Part shown: piece by piece, positions 1 through 11,025 of the stretch
Layout: each line of letters begins with the position of its first letter
How positions within the stretch are numbered: position 1 is the first letter of the stretch
Program-made: the position numbers and the translations under genes
The notes under the pieces: generated by a model
The model's database searches: none
Told to the model about the DNA's origin: nothing
The model's input: only the letters and a program-made list of their open reading frames with translations
Source: Cordylochernes scorpioides
Lineage: Eukaryota > Arthropoda > Arachnida > Pseudoscorpiones > Chernetidae
Direction of reading: 5' to 3'
DNA: 64,000 nt
NCBI GenBank assembly: GCA_030710605.1
Contig: CP092886.1
Span: forward strand, 53,477,993-53,541,992

Positions 1-781
1 ACAATAGTTATCAGCAACATCCACACCTCCTATATTTGAAGTGTAGGCTATAATGGCAGTTGGCATTTAAATATCTTCTGAACAACTTTTAGTTTTCCTG
101 GTGACTAGATGTGTGGAATGAAGAGGCAAGATGGAATTCCTTGTCATTTTGCATAATGGTCTCAATTAGGTAACATTTTAGAAAGTTCTTCAATAAGGGT
201 GAAATTCTTGTAGAATCATCTGTGAAAATATGAAAATGTCTAGCTCTGCAAGATAAACCAGACTCTTCAAATTTGTAGATTTCAGTTGCTTGGAAACCAA
301 TATCAGCATCAGAATTTGAAATAACACTTCACAGTTGAAGAATCGTCCAAAAAAGGAGATTCAGGGTGAGCAGATGAAATAGAAGCGATGTTGAAAAGTA
401 TAAAATGCAAACAAAATAATTCACAAATTTAGACGAGTGGGAAAGGAAGATGATTCAGCAAGATTCTCACCTGATTTCCATTAAACGTGACACTGGAGCC
501 GGCTTCCCCACTCCCCTACCCCCTGTTTACATAGAAGCCACTGATAGTGGCTTGCAGTTGGTTAGCAAACTCTAACACAAAGCCACTGATAATTTTCTAG
601 CGAGACATGTACCCAAATAGGGGTCGTATACAAAATTAGTTCTGAGTTTAAACTTTTTCTTCCAGTTTGTGAATATGTTTCCTTTTCATGCATTTTATTC
701 ATATCTATTACATCTATTTCTTTATAACAGAATAAAATAAAATAGTATTAAAATGCTTTTACACAAACTTTGTGCTTTCAG
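1..781 (+). other. Intron upstream of first visible UBR exon
   Basis: I see no coding exon here. The stretch ends in a pyrimidine-rich tract and the acceptor AG at 780-781, after which the UBR reading frame opens in phase 0. The N-terminal exons of the gene, with the UBR box and most of the ClpS-like domain, must lie upstream of the window. Confidence 0.6.
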
Positions 782-3700
782 GTTATCTCAACGCTGAGCC
801 GTGCATTGAATGTCACACAAAATGTCGCAGTTACAATTGCCACTCAAATTGACCGTGAAGGCAGGAGTACTGTTCTTTGTGCAACACATGCTTCTTGCAA
901 GCAACTAGCCAGGGATATTGAAAAGCTTACAGCAAGACATGGAAGCAGACCCTTAAAAGTGCTATTAATCCATTCAGACATATTAGCACATCAAAACTTT
1001 GCAATGAGGCTGCTTTCTTGGATTAGAAATTTTTTGGCCTACTCAGAAGCTTTTAGAGTCATTTTCAGTGACATCATGGTAAAACCAGATTTCCAAACAT
1101 GCCTATTGCAAAGTGTCATGTTAAATGATGTGCAATTATGGAAAAGTGCACGAAATCAATGGCATCAACTGTTCATAAGTAGCATGCATATGGATCAAGA
1201 ATGCAAAAAACTTTTTGCAAAAATATTTTTGAGAAACTATCCAACAATCATGAAAGACTTCATTGCAGATGACCATGAACATTCAGTTTCAATTACGTGC
1301 CTTTCTGTGCAAATTTTTACAATGCCCTTAGCTCATACATTGGTTGAAGAAGATGATGCTCTAAATATTTTATTGAGAACCTTCCTTAGTGAATGTGAAC
1401 CAAACAGAAATGAAACTGGAAAATTAGCTTTTGAAAGAAATCATTTCAATGCTACTCTTTCTTTTAAAAGGGCAAGCTACATTCTCTATGATATTAAATA
1501 TTTGCTGACAGTAAAACCAAAAGAGTGGTCGGAAAAATTGAGAAAACACTTCATTAATGGCTTGCAATCTTTGCTTCAGCTTTTAGTATGGATGCAAGGA
1601 ATGGATTCTGTTGTCCGCCAAATGGGTCAACATGTAGAATTTGAGGCAGAATGGGAAACTGGTGTTAATTTGCAACTTAAGCTTGCATCTGTTATCACAC
1701 TTGCAATAGAATGGTGTGGTGCAGATTATACTGTTCTTATTCGGGCTCTCAGACTTGCACTCCGCAAACTTGAAGGCATTCAAGGAAATTTGAACTATTT
1801 AAATATTGAATTTGCTAACCATTCTGCATCTTGCATTGATTATAATGTAGCATATCTTCCAGTCACCATCCATATCCCCCTATCACGTTTTGTTGCTGGT
1901 CTTCTGCTACAGCTTGGAAAGTATAATGCAAAATATGATAAAACTACTTTTGCCCTAGAACACATACCTAGCCCTGTACAACTTATGGAATATCCATTAA
2001 GAACACTAGTCTTAATTGCACAATTTCGAGCAGGAATGTGGAGACGAAATGGCTATTCTCTACTTAACCAAGTTTTTTTTTATTCAAATGTGAAATTACG
2101 TGATGAAATGTTTGACCGTGATATTCAAATGCTTCAAATTGCAGCCTCATTAATGAATAGTGACGACTTTTTAATTCATCTTTTGAATAAATATGGATTG
2201 GTACAGTGGGCACAAAAAATTGAATCTAGCACTGATAATACCAAGAAATCTGAAGAAAGAGAAAGAGAAAATGAAATTTTGACAATTGCAGAAGAATTTC
2301 TATTGTGTATTTTATATGTTGTTTCTGAAAGATATGTGCCCGGTCTTGGAAAGGTGGATAGCACCGGAAAAATTAAAAAAGAAATACTTCAACTTCTCTG
2401 TATAGAGCCAATGCCACCTAGCCAAATATTTAAACAACTTCCAAAAGATCCTAATCATGAAACAGGCATGGAAGCTGTTATTAATGAAGTTGGTAATTTT
2501 CGACAAATAAGTTGTACCTCAAAAGGAAAATACGAGCTAAAATCTGAGCTGTATAAAGAATTTAACCCCTACTATTACCACTACACAAGAGAAGAGCAAT
2601 CAAAAGCTGGGGAAGCACAAATTAAAAGGAAAAGATCAAATCGAGAAGAGGAATGCTGTCCACCTCCTGTACCAGTTGAATTTTGTGCGTATTTTGAAAA
2701 TATAACAAACATATTGCAATGTGACGTGTTCTTGCAATTAATCAAGGTTGTGATGCAAAAAACTTTGAATACCACAAATTCTGAGAATTTACTTGAAAAG
2801 ACACTTTTTTTAATTGGCTTAGCACTTCATGAAGATGTCCGAAATTTAATGAAAGACAATTCAAGTTTTAATTTTATTGAAAAAGCAAATGAAAAAAATA
2901 TTTTGCAAGATCTTCAAGATTGCTTGACCTGTCAAAAAGTTGAAGCACAAAAGGACCTTATTACATGGACAATTAAAAAATATAAATCTGTTGAATCCAT
3001 GAAAAAAGAAAAACTTGGAGAATCAAGTGAAATACCAATGGATTTCAATCTAGTACTTCCAGATCCAAAAAAAGATAGAAAGAAAAATGCAGCTCTCGCA
3101 GCAGCTCGTAGAGAGCGCATTATGGCGCAAATGACTAATATGCAAAAAAGTTTCATTGAAGGCAATGCCGATCTATTTAAAGCTGTTGATGCACCAGCAA
3201 AAAAATTTCCACAAACTTCATCTGAAGCAAAAGAAGTGGAAGATCCTATAGCTGTAGGCATTAATCAACGTGGGAAAAAATGCATTAATAGCCGATATAC
3301 TTGCATTCTTTGCCGTGAAGAACAAGACGTCCATACAACTGATCCAACAATGGTGTTGGCTGCTTTTGTTCAAAGATCTTCTGTTTTGTCAAAAGCTAGA
3401 AATCGCCCTGCTGACAATCTACAATATGATCCTCTTCTGATGCCATCAGATCTTTTTACAGGACCTCATATAAGCACTTGTGGACATGTGATGCATAGTA
3501 AATGTTGGCAAAACTTTTTTGAATCTGTTTTGAACAAAGAAAGAAGAAGGCCTCTTCGTTATGGTCGTCATGTGAGCTTTAATATTGAAAATAAAGAGTT
3601 TTTGTGTCCTTTATGTGAACGACTAAGTAATAGTGCAATCCCACTTGTTCCACCCTTCTCAGGAGCACCGAGACTTTCACAATGCCCTGTTCCATTTGAT

Positions 3701-3925
3701 GACTTTTTAATCGTGCTTTTAAAAGTAATTGAGATAGCTGAAAAAGAAAAATACCTTCCTCATTTTGACTTAAGAGTTCCAAGTATTGCTAAAATTATAC
3801 CAGAAGTGCAATCAGGTGAACATCTTCGAAGTGTTTTTATGCCCACAGGGCCCTTTATTGAAGAAATGCCATATCATGAATCTCTCAAAGTAATGATGTC
3901 AAACTTTGGAAAACTAATTTTACAG
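782..3925 (+). CDS. UBR1: E3 ubiquitin ligase UBR1/UBR2, large internal exon
   Basis: This exon encodes 1048 codons of an N-recognin E3 ligase, which binds destabilising N-terminal residues and ubiquitinates the substrate with a RAD6-type E2. It starts in phase 0 after the acceptor AG at 780-781 (VISTLSRAL, about residue 290 of vertebrate UBR1/UBR2) and ends at CAG before the donor gtaggt at 3926. Family landmarks recalled from UBR1/UBR2 are DREGR, AHQNFA, DDHEHSVSIT, MQGMDS, GQHVE, MWRRNGYSLLNQVFFY, ERYVPG, LCIEPMP and YYYHYTREEQSKA. A basic helix around 3070-3180 (ARRERIMAQM) matches the E2-binding helix that precedes the RING. The RING-type zinc domain runs from CILC at 3302 to CPLC ending at 3616, with STCGHVMHSKCW between. 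The exon has no internal stop. Vertebrate orthologues split this region over many exons, so its size is notable. It could be labelled UBR1 or UBR2, since invertebrates usually have one gene of this type. Confidence 0.95.
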
Positions 3926-4546
3926 GTAGGTATATCACTTTATTCTCATTATACCTTTAAATTTTTAACATATGTTTACTCATATAAATTATAAAATTAA
4001 CACAATGAACAAACCTCTTAAGATTTATATTTATGCCTAAACATACCGTCTCTCTCTCTCTCATCTTCTTGTGCTCAAAATTTCAATTTAAAACCTAAGG
4101 TTAAAACTAAATTATTAATCACTCTAGCTTATATATATATAGGAAACTATATCTAATGATTATTCAATTGTGATTGCTCTAAATTTCTTTTCATAAATTC
4201 ATCCTTGAATTAATTTTGAATAATTGTTAAAGAAAACCTAGTCTGAAGTAAAATTTTTCTTGCATCTCAGGGAACAATAGTCTCCAGACTTGACTCTGAT
4301 CATATTAAGGCAATGACCTGCATAATTGTCTGCATTAGTTGATTCATTGATGAGCTCTACACATCCCCAACAGACACTATTAAAAAGCTTAATATCCACA
4401 AGCTCAATAGTAGTATGATTGAGAGGAGATAAGAAAGAAGAAGAGTATAAATTTGAAACTGTAACCTAAGCTGAATATCAATTATAAATCATGAAACATG
4501 GAAATCATCCCACAAGTAAAAAAGGCATTTTTTGGTTCTAAAACTT

Positions 4547-4690
4547 AGCTACAATAAAATAAGACCTAATCCAAATAAATTAATAGTGTGACATTCCAGT
4601 AACAACATTGTTACCAAAATGTCACAAACTATTAATTTATTTGGATTAGGTCTTTTTTCTTGTAGCTATAATCTATAATCCAAATTGTGC
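4547..4690 (+). repeat. Palindromic hairpin retroposon, copy 1
   Basis: A 121 bp near-perfect palindrome (4547-4667, ends AGCTACAA and TTGTAGCT) is followed by a non-palindromic tail, ATAATCTATAATCCAAATTG plus TGC, up to 4690. Imperfect direct repeats flank it: tttttggttctaaaactt at 4529-4546 and tttttcggttataaaactt at 4691-4709. A second copy at 12645 has the same palindrome core and the same tail placed directly before its own target duplication. This points to a mobile family of about 145-155 bp and not a chance hairpin. It has no coding capacity. Confidence 0.75.
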
Positions 4691-5250
4691 TTTTTCGGTT
4701 ATAAAACTTGAATATATTTAAAAAGAGAGAGAGAGAGAGAGAGAGAAGGCTTAATACTAAAATCTATTAAAATTTCAAAATTCATATTTGTATGAAAATA
4801 ATAAAAATTTATTCAAAAATTTATTTTTTGTTTCCTATAATATGGTTTTAAAATTAGTTATTGTTATGGTTAAAAATACAGCAAGAAAAGTGTTGCTTTG
4901 ACTTTCTTTTGTTTTGTGAAAATCTCAAGTTTGAATAGACATCTAAAAATTGAATTAATGAAACATGAGAGTAAAAATTGCTATTTAGATGTCTAAGAGA
5001 CCTCATGAAATGAGATAAAATAATTTTTAATATAGAGAGTAGGAATGCTGATAAGTGCACTCGAAGGTCCAATTATTTAAATTTTATTTTTTTTACACAT
5101 ATTTTTATATCTTTTAAATACTTTTTAAATAATTTCAAAATATTATTTTTAAAAAATACCTGTTATTTTATATTGGATTTGTATTTTATATTGGATTTGT
5201 TAGTGAAACTAAAATTAGTTCTTTATATATATATATTAGTTTTTTTCTAT

Positions 5251-5745
5251 CAACCAAGAATGGGTATTTGGCAAATTCTGGAATAATTAAAATATCAACG
5301 CTTAGTTGATATATATTCCTATAGGGTGCAAGCCATCAGCAATTTTTAGTTGCCCGATAAGGAGATTCCTTTTTTTTCTTTTCTTAATTTATGAACCTTA
5401 TCCCAGTACAATATTTTTTGTACATGTATCATTTGTACTATTTTTTTTTTTCACATTGTTTCTTGTTCGCACGTAATTCTGGCCTCAAATACCCCTTTTA
5501 TGATTTTTCAGGATGCCTGAATGACCAGTTTTTTGGTCGTTTAGGTACAGCTTGCACCACGCTGACGAGGGCCAACAGCCTGAAACGCACACGTGGTTAG
5601 ATTTTCTTGATTAATCAAGAATGGATATTTGGCCAATTCTGAAACAATTAAAATCAACAAATAGTTGATATTTATTTTGATAGATGATGCATGCCATCAG
5701 CAACTTTCAAATGCCTGATAAGGAGATGCCTTTTTTTCTTTTCAT
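5251..5745 (+). repeat. Retrozyme-like tandem repeat with hammerhead motif
   Basis: A unit of about 361 bp is present about 1.4 times. The segment CAAGAATGG...ATTTGGC...AGTTGATAT...GCCATCAGCAA...GATAAGGAGAT begins near 5255 and again near 5616. Between the two repeats lies a GACCAG-T6-GGTC hairpin (about 5523-5538) and a hammerhead-like motif (5556-5597). Partial multimers of 170-400 bp units with type I hammerheads are the known layout of animal retrozymes, thought to use Penelope-like machinery. Diverged copies lie near 49735-50030 and 56821-57015, and a fragment at 62396-62440. Confidence 0.65.
5556..5597 (+). ncRNA. Hammerhead ribozyme-like motif (minimal type I)
   Basis: Read 5' to 3', stem I is ACCACG (5556-5561) with CGTGGT (5592-5597), perfectly complementary. 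The core box is CTGACGA (5562-5568), fitting CUGANGA. Stem II is GGGC with GCCT and loop CAACA. The GAA box is at 5582-5584, and A15.1 at 5585 opens a very short stem III region (CGCAC) before position 17 (A, 5591). Base 16.1 is C instead of T here, so this copy is probably a weakened ribozyme. The fit is by eye, with no folding done. Confidence 0.6.
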
Positions 5746-6327
5746 AGTATATACAGTAAAACTCCTCTAATATGAACCCTGAATAAAGCGAACCTTCCCT
5801 TATAACGAACCTAAGGCGATTCCCAATTCCATTCCATTGAAAATACCATCGTTATAGCAAACTTTTCGATTTGTAAAATAATGAACTACCCCTATAACGA
5901 ACCTATTTCAGGTCCCAAAATAAAATCTATTTTAAATACTATGCTTATAACAAACTTAAAATTGTAATTTTAAAAAAATTTAAAACAAAATTTTGAGCAT
6001 GTTTCAGATCATGGATCGCGATTTCAAAACAATAAATTTAGCCGCATTGTTTGTATTTATTTACATTCTATTTTTGCTGTATGTTGTATAAATTTTCACA
6101 CCTTATACTTTTATTAAATAGAATATCTTTGCATCCTTAAATTTAAAATAGAAAAATGCAAATGGCTTCCAAAATAAAGAAAACAAAGGCATTTTAAAAA
6201 CAAAAAATTTTATTACTAAAGGAAAAAAAGGCCATTTCATAATTTTTAAAGTGAAACAACACGGGCAAAATTTCAGAACATGTTAAAATAAGAAAATATA
6301 ACTTTTATATTATAAGAGATAAAATAA

Positions 6328-6564
6328 ATGGCTATTAAAAATTGTTACAAAGAGGAATCAACCTCAACTTTTGCCGCGATCGCACGTGTTAGGGCTAAAA
6401 ATAAACGTCCAAATAAAAGGGCCCTTGATGTAACAAAAATTATTTTTATGCAATCAACTATGGTGATTTTAAAGCCAGAAATGTTTCGCCTGACAGGTTT
6501 AAAAAAAATGATATCTAGATTCAAGAAGAATATGTGGAAACATGAAATGGAAGAAAAACACTAA
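6328..6564 (+). pseudogene. Tigger transposase N-terminal relic
   Basis: A 78-codon reading frame inside the Tigger element ends with ISRFKKNMWKHEM. This resembles the RFKKRHGI motif at the end of the CENP-B-like DNA-binding domain of Tigger transposases. The upstream part (AIARVRAKNKRPNKRALDV) is not clearly alignable. The DDE catalytic domain is absent. The assignment rests on position within the element and one short motif. Confidence 0.4.
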
Positions 6565-6701
6565 AAAGTGCAGTGCTTTGAAGCGACAAGGTATTAGAGC
6601 CATTTTTCCAGGTAAACATTGTATTATATAATGGGATAAAGGTGTTTTAAAATCATGTTGTTGTTGTTGTTGTTGTTGTTTCTTATCTCCTTGTGTAAAG
6701 A

Positions 6702-7949
6702 TTACACGAATTCCATGAGTTCATGCTCCTCAAGCTGTTTTATGATAAGCAGCGGCCTCTCCCAAAGGTCCTGTTTAGTGCATCTAATGAAAGCCAAAAT
6801 GTGTTCTGGAGCTGCAGGTGCCAAGCTACATTTTGGGCAAGTGGGGTAGATTTTGTTATTATTATCTATCTTCAATGGCTTGAGATGGCCTGTTCTAAAT
6901 CTCGTTAGTGTTGTTTGATGCTGTCTATTTCTGATGTTCAGAGCTCCTCCTGGGTTCACTCCACTGTACCAACTGTGCTTAGGTGGGATCCTCCAGTTCT
7001 TGTTTATTTTTGTTTTGGCTACTGTCTCTATTTCTTTAAAAGTAAGTTTATTTTTCTGTGGCAAGGGTTCTTTTGTGCCTTTTTTCGCTAGCACATCAGC
7101 AGCTTCATTGCCTTCAATTCCAACATGTGAGGGTATCCATTGAAGGTGAATTTTTGAGGATTTTGAGAGTTTTTGGAGATAGCCAATTATGTTCTTGCTT
7201 ACTTTGTCTCCGAGTTCCCCTGTGTGACTCAAGTGTTGTATGGCACTTCTACTATCAGTAAGAATCCAGATATCTTGATAATTAGTATTTATGATGGATT
7301 TTAAGGCTTCATAGATGGCTATAAGTTCTGATCTGAAGACTGAGCAAAAATCTGGGTTTCTTCTGTTCATTTTCTCAATGCCATTTGTGGTTTTGATGAG
7401 ACAGCCACTGCCAGTGTGTCCTAGCTCGTCTCTGCTACCATCGGTATAGATAGTTATTGCATTTTTAGGAATGTTATTAATTATTTCTAATGATAATTGT
7501 TTTAAGTATTCTGGATTTTGGCATTGTTTGTTGGTGGGTTCATTTAAAGAGGCATTAAAGATAACATTTTGTAGTGGTTCGCATGGAGAAATTTTTTCTG
7601 CTAAATAATGTTTTTCTACTTTATATTTTAAAAATCCATTTCTTTTGGCCAGGTGGAGAGGACCTTCTTTTTTGAGTCTTAGATTGGATTCCCAATTAAG
7701 TATGTAATTGGAAGTTCTGTGTTTGTTTCCATAACTCTTGATTTTGTTTATATATTTTGGCAGATTGTAGCTTCTTCTATCCTTTAAGGGCATAATGTCT
7801 GCCTCGTAAAGTACAATATCGTTAGGGCAGGTATTTCGAAGACCTGTAATAATTCTAGCTGCACTTAGTTGTATCCTTTCCAGTGATTTTCGATTTGTTT
7901 CAGATGCTGTACCATGAATTTGATATCCATATTCCAAGATAGGTCTCAT
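6702..7949 (-). pseudogene. LINE RT C-terminus, RNase H and zinc knuckle
   Basis: The 415-codon frame begins in the RT thumb (MRPILEYGYQIHG) and is offset from the preceding RT frame by one frameshift near 7950-7990. RNase H follows: TIYTDGSRDELGHTGSGCL, FRSELIAIYEAL, ILTDSRSAIQHL and IQW-type motif LQWIPSHVGIEGNEAADVLA, covering the D-E-D-D catalytic set. A CPKC...H...C segment near the end is the usual C-terminal knuckle of these elements. The frame stops about 45 bp before the element's 3' tail. Confidence 0.85.
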
Positions 7950-7986
7950 TAGAAGAGATGTGTAAGTTAATTTTAGTGTTGTTGCT

Positions 7987-8781
7987 TCAGCTCCCCACTC
8001 TTCCTGAAATATATTTCAAGATTTTCAGTCGGTCTCTTCCTTTTCTAACAACTCCTTTAATATGTTTACTGGAGTTAATTTCTGGATACAGGGTGTAGCC
8101 AAGATATTTAGGATGTTTATTATATTGTAATTGTTGTTCTTTCAGAATAATTTTTGGCCTTATTTCGTATAGTTTCTTATCGGTAGTAAAAAGACAGGTT
8201 TCAGATTTTTGGGGGTTAAATTCTAATTTATGTTTATTAGCAAATTTTTCTAGGTGGAGAAGAGTCTTGTTCAAATCTCTTTCAGCTTTTTTCCAGTTAG
8301 TGTTGCTGCTTCATAGAATAATGTCATCAGCGAAAAGTCCAATATTGGTTTTATGTGAAAATTTTTCTTCTATGCCTACAATAAATAGGGTGAAGAGATT
8401 TGGGCTAAGGACTGATCCTTGTGGTAATCCTTGATACAATTTGAAAGTTTTAGATAAAGTGCCATTATATTTGACCCTGATGTATCTATTTTTAAGGAAA
8501 TCATTTATCCAAGTGATAGCTTTTCCATCAATTTTGAAATGCTTGTATAATTTTGTAATTAACTTGTTTTTCCATACTTTATCAAAAGCTTGTGTAAGGT
8601 CTAAAAGAGCAGCTATGGTGTGGTTAGTTGGTTTTCTGTTTTGTGCATCTTTTACCTTTTGTGTGAAAAATAAGAGTTGGTCTATTGTCCCATGTCCTTT
8701 CCTAAATCCATATTGTTCTTCTGGTAAGAGATTTTTTGTGTCGAGGTGGTAAGTGAGTCGTCTGAGTATAATTTTTTCCAT
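7987..8781 (-). pseudogene. LINE reverse transcriptase domain (partial)
   Basis: The reading frame 8781-8311 carries RT motifs in order: EEQYGFRKGHGTIDQL, ALLDLTQAFDKVW, LYQGLPQGSVLSPNLF and LFADDIIL (the FADD catalytic box). It continues as 8274-7987 (NKTLLHLEKFANKHKLEFNPQ, KHPKYLGYTL) after a single in-frame stop where a Trp codon would be expected. The N-terminal RT fingers and the endonuclease are missing because of the 5' truncation. It would copy LINE RNA at a nicked target, but this copy is dead. Confidence 0.85.
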
Positions 8782-9377
8782 TAATTTGCAGCAAATACTT
8801 GTGAGGGAGATAGGTCATAGGTCATTTAAAATCATTATCTTTGAATATATTTAATAAAACTAGAATTTGTCTTGATTTTTAAATTAGACATAGAGGTACA
8901 TGTATGATAATGATAAGAAGAACCTATTATCAAATAATTTCTTTTATTATTCAGTATTAATGTAAGGAAATAAGTCAATTAAGGGAATTAAAACAAAGTG
9001 ACCACTATTAAGAGGCAGCCTCTTCCAGTGTGTTTGACTGTCCTTCAATTATACGGTCAAAAATTTTGAAAAGTGAAAAAAAAAAAGCCAAACCGTGGTT
9101 ATAGTGAGCCAAAAGCTCTGTCCTGTTGGGGTTCACTATAGAGGGGTTTTACTGCAATATATCAGTAGTCCAAGTTGAGAAAATTTTATATTTTTAATGA
9201 TAATCTGTGTCTGATTACAAATATAAAGGATAATTTTAAATATGTAGTGAAAAATAGAGATAATTGAAACTACTGATATCAGGACTATTTTTTTTACTCC
9301 CTAGCAAGTCTCAAATAATAAAAAATGCCTAGTTTTTTTACTATAATAATATTTGTGTGTGTGTTTGTTTTCTCTAG

Positions 9378-10203
9378 GTTGGATATGAGAGAACTTCAGT
9401 GATTGAAGATCCATTGGCACCAATAATGATTTGGAACAGCATATCTTTTACTATACATGTCATGGAATGGCTCCTTCGTGATAAGCCAATATTTCAGGAG
9501 CTCTCCTCCCGCGATTCCCATTGCTTGCAAGCTATTATAAGATATGGTTCCTCAAGCCTGAGAATTTTTGATAAAATGACAGTTCAGCATCATGCAATGA
9601 GGCTTGTTCAATACTTGATGATGCCTCAAGTAAATTACGCAAATAACAATTGCCTCTGTATGGATTCTTTCACAATTCTTATTTGTCTTTCTTTAAGCAT
9701 GCCTTCATTTTTTCAAAGAGATATTCTAGTCCAATATATTCCTGATTCAACACATGTTCCTATTGGCCACACCTTGGATAATTATTTACTTCGCTTAATG
9801 TTTGTTTTCCATATTGTCCAACTATTTTGACACTTGAATATAACACACCAATGGATCAAGATGAAGAAATGGCTGGCCCTTCACCAAAACCTGAAGAAGA
9901 AGAAGAAGAAATTGAAATTTTAAAATTTTATACTGAATTAACTACCACCTGTGGGGTTCCTGACAAAATCCTGCCATTTTCACCAAGTGGATCTTGGCTT
10001 TGCTACAAAATTCACTCTGGTGCAATACCTTTTCTAAGGTGTTGTGCAATTTATTATCATTTTTTAACAGATATACCAGCACCTGAAAAGTTGCAGCTAC
10101 ATTCTACAGAAAAAGAAGAATATGTTACTTTATGCCAATATCTGGGGCTTCCTTTGAATTTAAGTGAACTGCTCACCACAACCATGCGCCAAGTTGCCCT
10201 GAG
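9378..10203 (+). CDS. UBR1: UBR1/UBR2 exon with one frameshift
   Basis: The exon begins VGYERTSVIEDPLAPIMIW after AG at 9376-9377 and ends in CTG AG at 10203 before the donor gtttgt, with the next exon completing AGA (Arg). It covers the cap region downstream of the RING; family matches include SFTIHVMEWLL, MDSFTILICLSLSMPSFF and FLRCCAIYYHFL. The first frame runs into TGA at 9828-9830. The homologous protein continues from 9827 in the frame one base back (LTLEYNTPMDQDEEMAG). Adding one T to the TTTT run at 9825-9828 would join the two parts without loss, so a one-base deletion or assembly error is likely. An acidic run (EEEEEEIEI) follows. The intact flanking exons argue against an old pseudogene. 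Confidence 0.88.
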
Positions 10204-10648
10204 GTTTGTTTGCCAATTTTATTTATTTATTCTTTATATGTCATTTTATTGTACAATGCAGATTTCTCATTAATAATCACTAGAGCCCAAAATTAGAGGT
10301 CCTTAACACTACACTCTGACAAATATTAAAGATTTACAATTACTGTTGAGCCAAACCAAGACAATCATAAATTCTAAAAAATATCATCATGACTACAAAA
10401 GTACATTTTTTTCTATTCCTTTTGCATTTTTTTTTGATGAATATTACTAAAATAAAATAAAAATATGTCCATTAACCCATTAGTATGATTAAATGTACAC
10501 TCAAATACTTGTAATATTTAGTGTATGATACAATTTCATTTTCAAATCATAACTTTTCTAAACTTGAAAATATTTTGAAAAAGAATGTAGCCTTTTATAT
10601 TAATTGTAATCTATTTCCTTATAAAATAGAATGTTTTGTGTTTTGCAG

Positions 10649-11025
10649 ATGGGTAGGGCATCCTTCCATTCCGATCATGCTCTCTCCTAATGATGACTCA
10701 GAAGGAATCCAACCACTGATACGCCAGCCATTGGAAGTAAATCAGCTGATTACATTGCCAAAAGACTATAGCGAACTTATAAATAGTGTGTCAGATTTTT
10801 CTTGCGACAAAAGTAATGATAAAGTTGAGAGTCGCTATCCCACAATTTGCCTAGTATGTGGTTCAATTCTCTGTTCTCAAAGTTATTGCTGTCAGACTAT
10901 TATGCCCAATGATGGAACTTTGTATGGGGCTTGCACTTTACATGCTCAGGTATGTGGAGCTGGAGTTGGACTTTTCTTGAGGATCCGCGATTGCAAGCTT
11001 CTACTACTTGCAGGGAAGACAAAAG
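10649..11025 (+). CDS. UBR1: UBR1/UBR2 exon, C-terminal zinc-binding domain
   Basis: The acceptor AG at 10647-10648 and donor gtgagt at 11026 bound this exon; codon phases match on both sides (AG|A for Arg and G|GG for Gly). It encodes WVGHPSIPIML, then LITLPKDYSELINSVSDFSC and the zinc-binding core CLVCGSILCSQSYCC...GACTLHAQVCGAGVG, followed by LFLRIRDCKLLLLAGKTKG. In UBR1/UBR2 these cysteines and histidine belong to the conserved C-terminal domain that packs against the substrate-binding N-terminus. All of them appear to be present here. Confidence 0.93.

Larger units (their letters stand above)
6657..8824 (-). mobile_element. 5'-truncated LINE with RNase H, nested in Tigger
   Basis: An 11 bp target duplication TTTAAAATCAT flanks the insert at 6646-6656 and 8825-8835. 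On the minus strand the element starts inside the reverse transcriptase near 8824 and ends at 6657 in an (AAC)n-type tail, so it is truncated at its 5' end in the way LINEs commonly are. It encodes the palm and thumb of the RT, an RNase H domain and a C-terminal zinc-knuckle-like segment. RNase H places it in the I group of non-LTR elements or a close relative. A deleted copy of the same family lies at 19535-19960. Confidence 0.88.
5754..9154 (+). mobile_element. Tigger/pogo-like DNA transposon with nested LINE
   Basis: The left terminal repeat begins CAGTAAAACTCCTCTAATAT at 5754 after TA. The right end, read in reverse complement from 9154, begins CAGTAAAACCCCTCTATAGT, giving inverted repeats of at least 25 bp that continue into repeated GAACC/GAACCT blocks, typical of Tigger. 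The right-hand TA target copy has changed to CA. Without the LINE at 6657-8824 the element is about 1.2 kb, so it is an internally deleted relic of a 2-3 kb transposon. A second terminal fragment lies at 19433-19535. Confidence 0.8.
3926..9377 (+). other. UBR intron loaded with mobile elements
   Basis: This 5.45 kb intron runs from GT at 3926 to AG at 9376-9377 and joins codons in phase 0 (CAG to GTT). It contains a palindromic retroposon, a hammerhead tandem repeat and a Tigger element holding a LINE, each listed separately. The remainder is AT-rich with (CT)n near 4045, (GA)n near 4725 and (TG)n near 9350. Confidence 0.85.

Noticed and set aside
9820-9835. Programmed -1 frameshift in UBR
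   Set aside because: CTA TTT TGA does not allow tRNAs to re-pair one base back, there is no X XXY YYZ site, and no other UBR gene is known to use frameshifting.
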